A stretch of DNA of 5,458 bases from Xanthobacteraceae bacterium (GTDB lineage: Bacteria > Pseudomonadota > Alphaproteobacteria > Rhizobiales > Xanthobacteraceae). Of this stretch, positions 5,387 to 5,458 are shown one piece after another; within the stretch, counting starts at the first letter, position 1, and every line of letters starts with the position of its first letter. The translations under genes and the position numbers were made by a program. The stretch spans positions 1 to 5,458 of the forward strand of contig JASHRY010000188.1 in the NCBI GenBank assembly GCA_030037105.1, written 5' to 3'. Under the pieces are notes generated by a model. The model was not told the DNA's origin and did no database searches. It worked only from the letters and a program-made list of their open reading frames with translations.

Positions 5387-5458
5387 ATGAAGATTCTGGG
5401 TATCTTTCTGTCGGTCGCTTTGATCGCGGCGGCGCTCGCCGCTTGCAGCAAATCGCAA
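5387..5458 (+). CDS. Exported protein, N-terminal 24 codons only: probable FDH gamma subunit or small lipoprotein
   Basis: The ATG at 5387 follows GGGGA (5375-5379) at 7 bases and opens a frame running off the window. The 24 residues have a basic start (MK), a hydrophobic core (about residues 3-18) and LAAC at 17-20, then SKSQ. This is a signal peptide, and LAAC is a good lipobox. In operons of this type the next gene is usually the cytochrome b gamma subunit FdhC, which often carries an N-terminal signal peptide, so FdhC is the first guess from position. The lipobox equally allows a separate small lipoprotein before fdhC. No gamma-specific sequence is visible. The 103 bases after fdh3B contain no clear terminator, so co-transcription is likely. 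Confidence 0.7.
   Translation, partial: MKILGIFLSVALIAAALAACSKSQ

Overview
The window is a 5.46 kb piece of a respiratory formate dehydrogenase (FDH) locus. It most likely comes from an alphaproteobacterium of the Rhizobiales/methylotroph type. The evidence is high GC with GC-rich third codon positions, and the gene set DUF3306 - TorD-type chaperone - small 'formate dehydrogenase region' TAT protein - FDH alpha - short FDH3-type beta - start of an exported protein where gamma is expected. All genes are on the + strand. The organism assignment is inference from family resemblance.

Layout. Positions 3-386 hold the 3' end of a DUF3306 gene. Positions 403-1014 encode a TorD-family chaperone that probably helps mature the molybdoenzyme. 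Positions 1015-1475 are a 461-base non-coding leader. Then come the 68-residue TAT-signal protein (1476-1682), the molybdopterin- and [4Fe-4S]-containing catalytic subunit FdhA (1760-4675), the four-cluster ferredoxin-like subunit Fdh3B (4690-5283), and the first 24 codons of a gene with a signal peptide (5387 to the window edge), probably FdhC or a small lipoprotein.

The most notable element is in the leader. Positions 1153-1201 match the fluoride riboswitch (crcB motif) aptamer almost base for base, including both pseudoknotted helices, the AUG and UG bases that hold the Mg2+/fluoride site, and the A-U linchpin pair. The 3' edge of the aptamer (1194-1200) is also the 5' arm of a perfect 7-bp stem with 1234-1240, followed by TTTT. 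The aptamer and this terminator-like hairpin therefore exclude each other, the arrangement expected of a fluoride-ON switch. No fluoride exporter gene lies between it and the FDH genes, so the FDH structural operon looks like the regulated target. Two further strong hairpins (1279-1300 and 1346-1416) lie between the switch and the first start codon and remain unexplained.

How the parts work together (inference). DUF3306 and the TorD-like chaperone lie upstream of the switch and support enzyme assembly. The structural genes downstream encode an enzyme exported by Tat that oxidises formate in the periplasm and passes electrons through Fdh3B to a membrane subunit and the quinone pool. Fluoride appears to be one signal that allows transcription of the structural genes.
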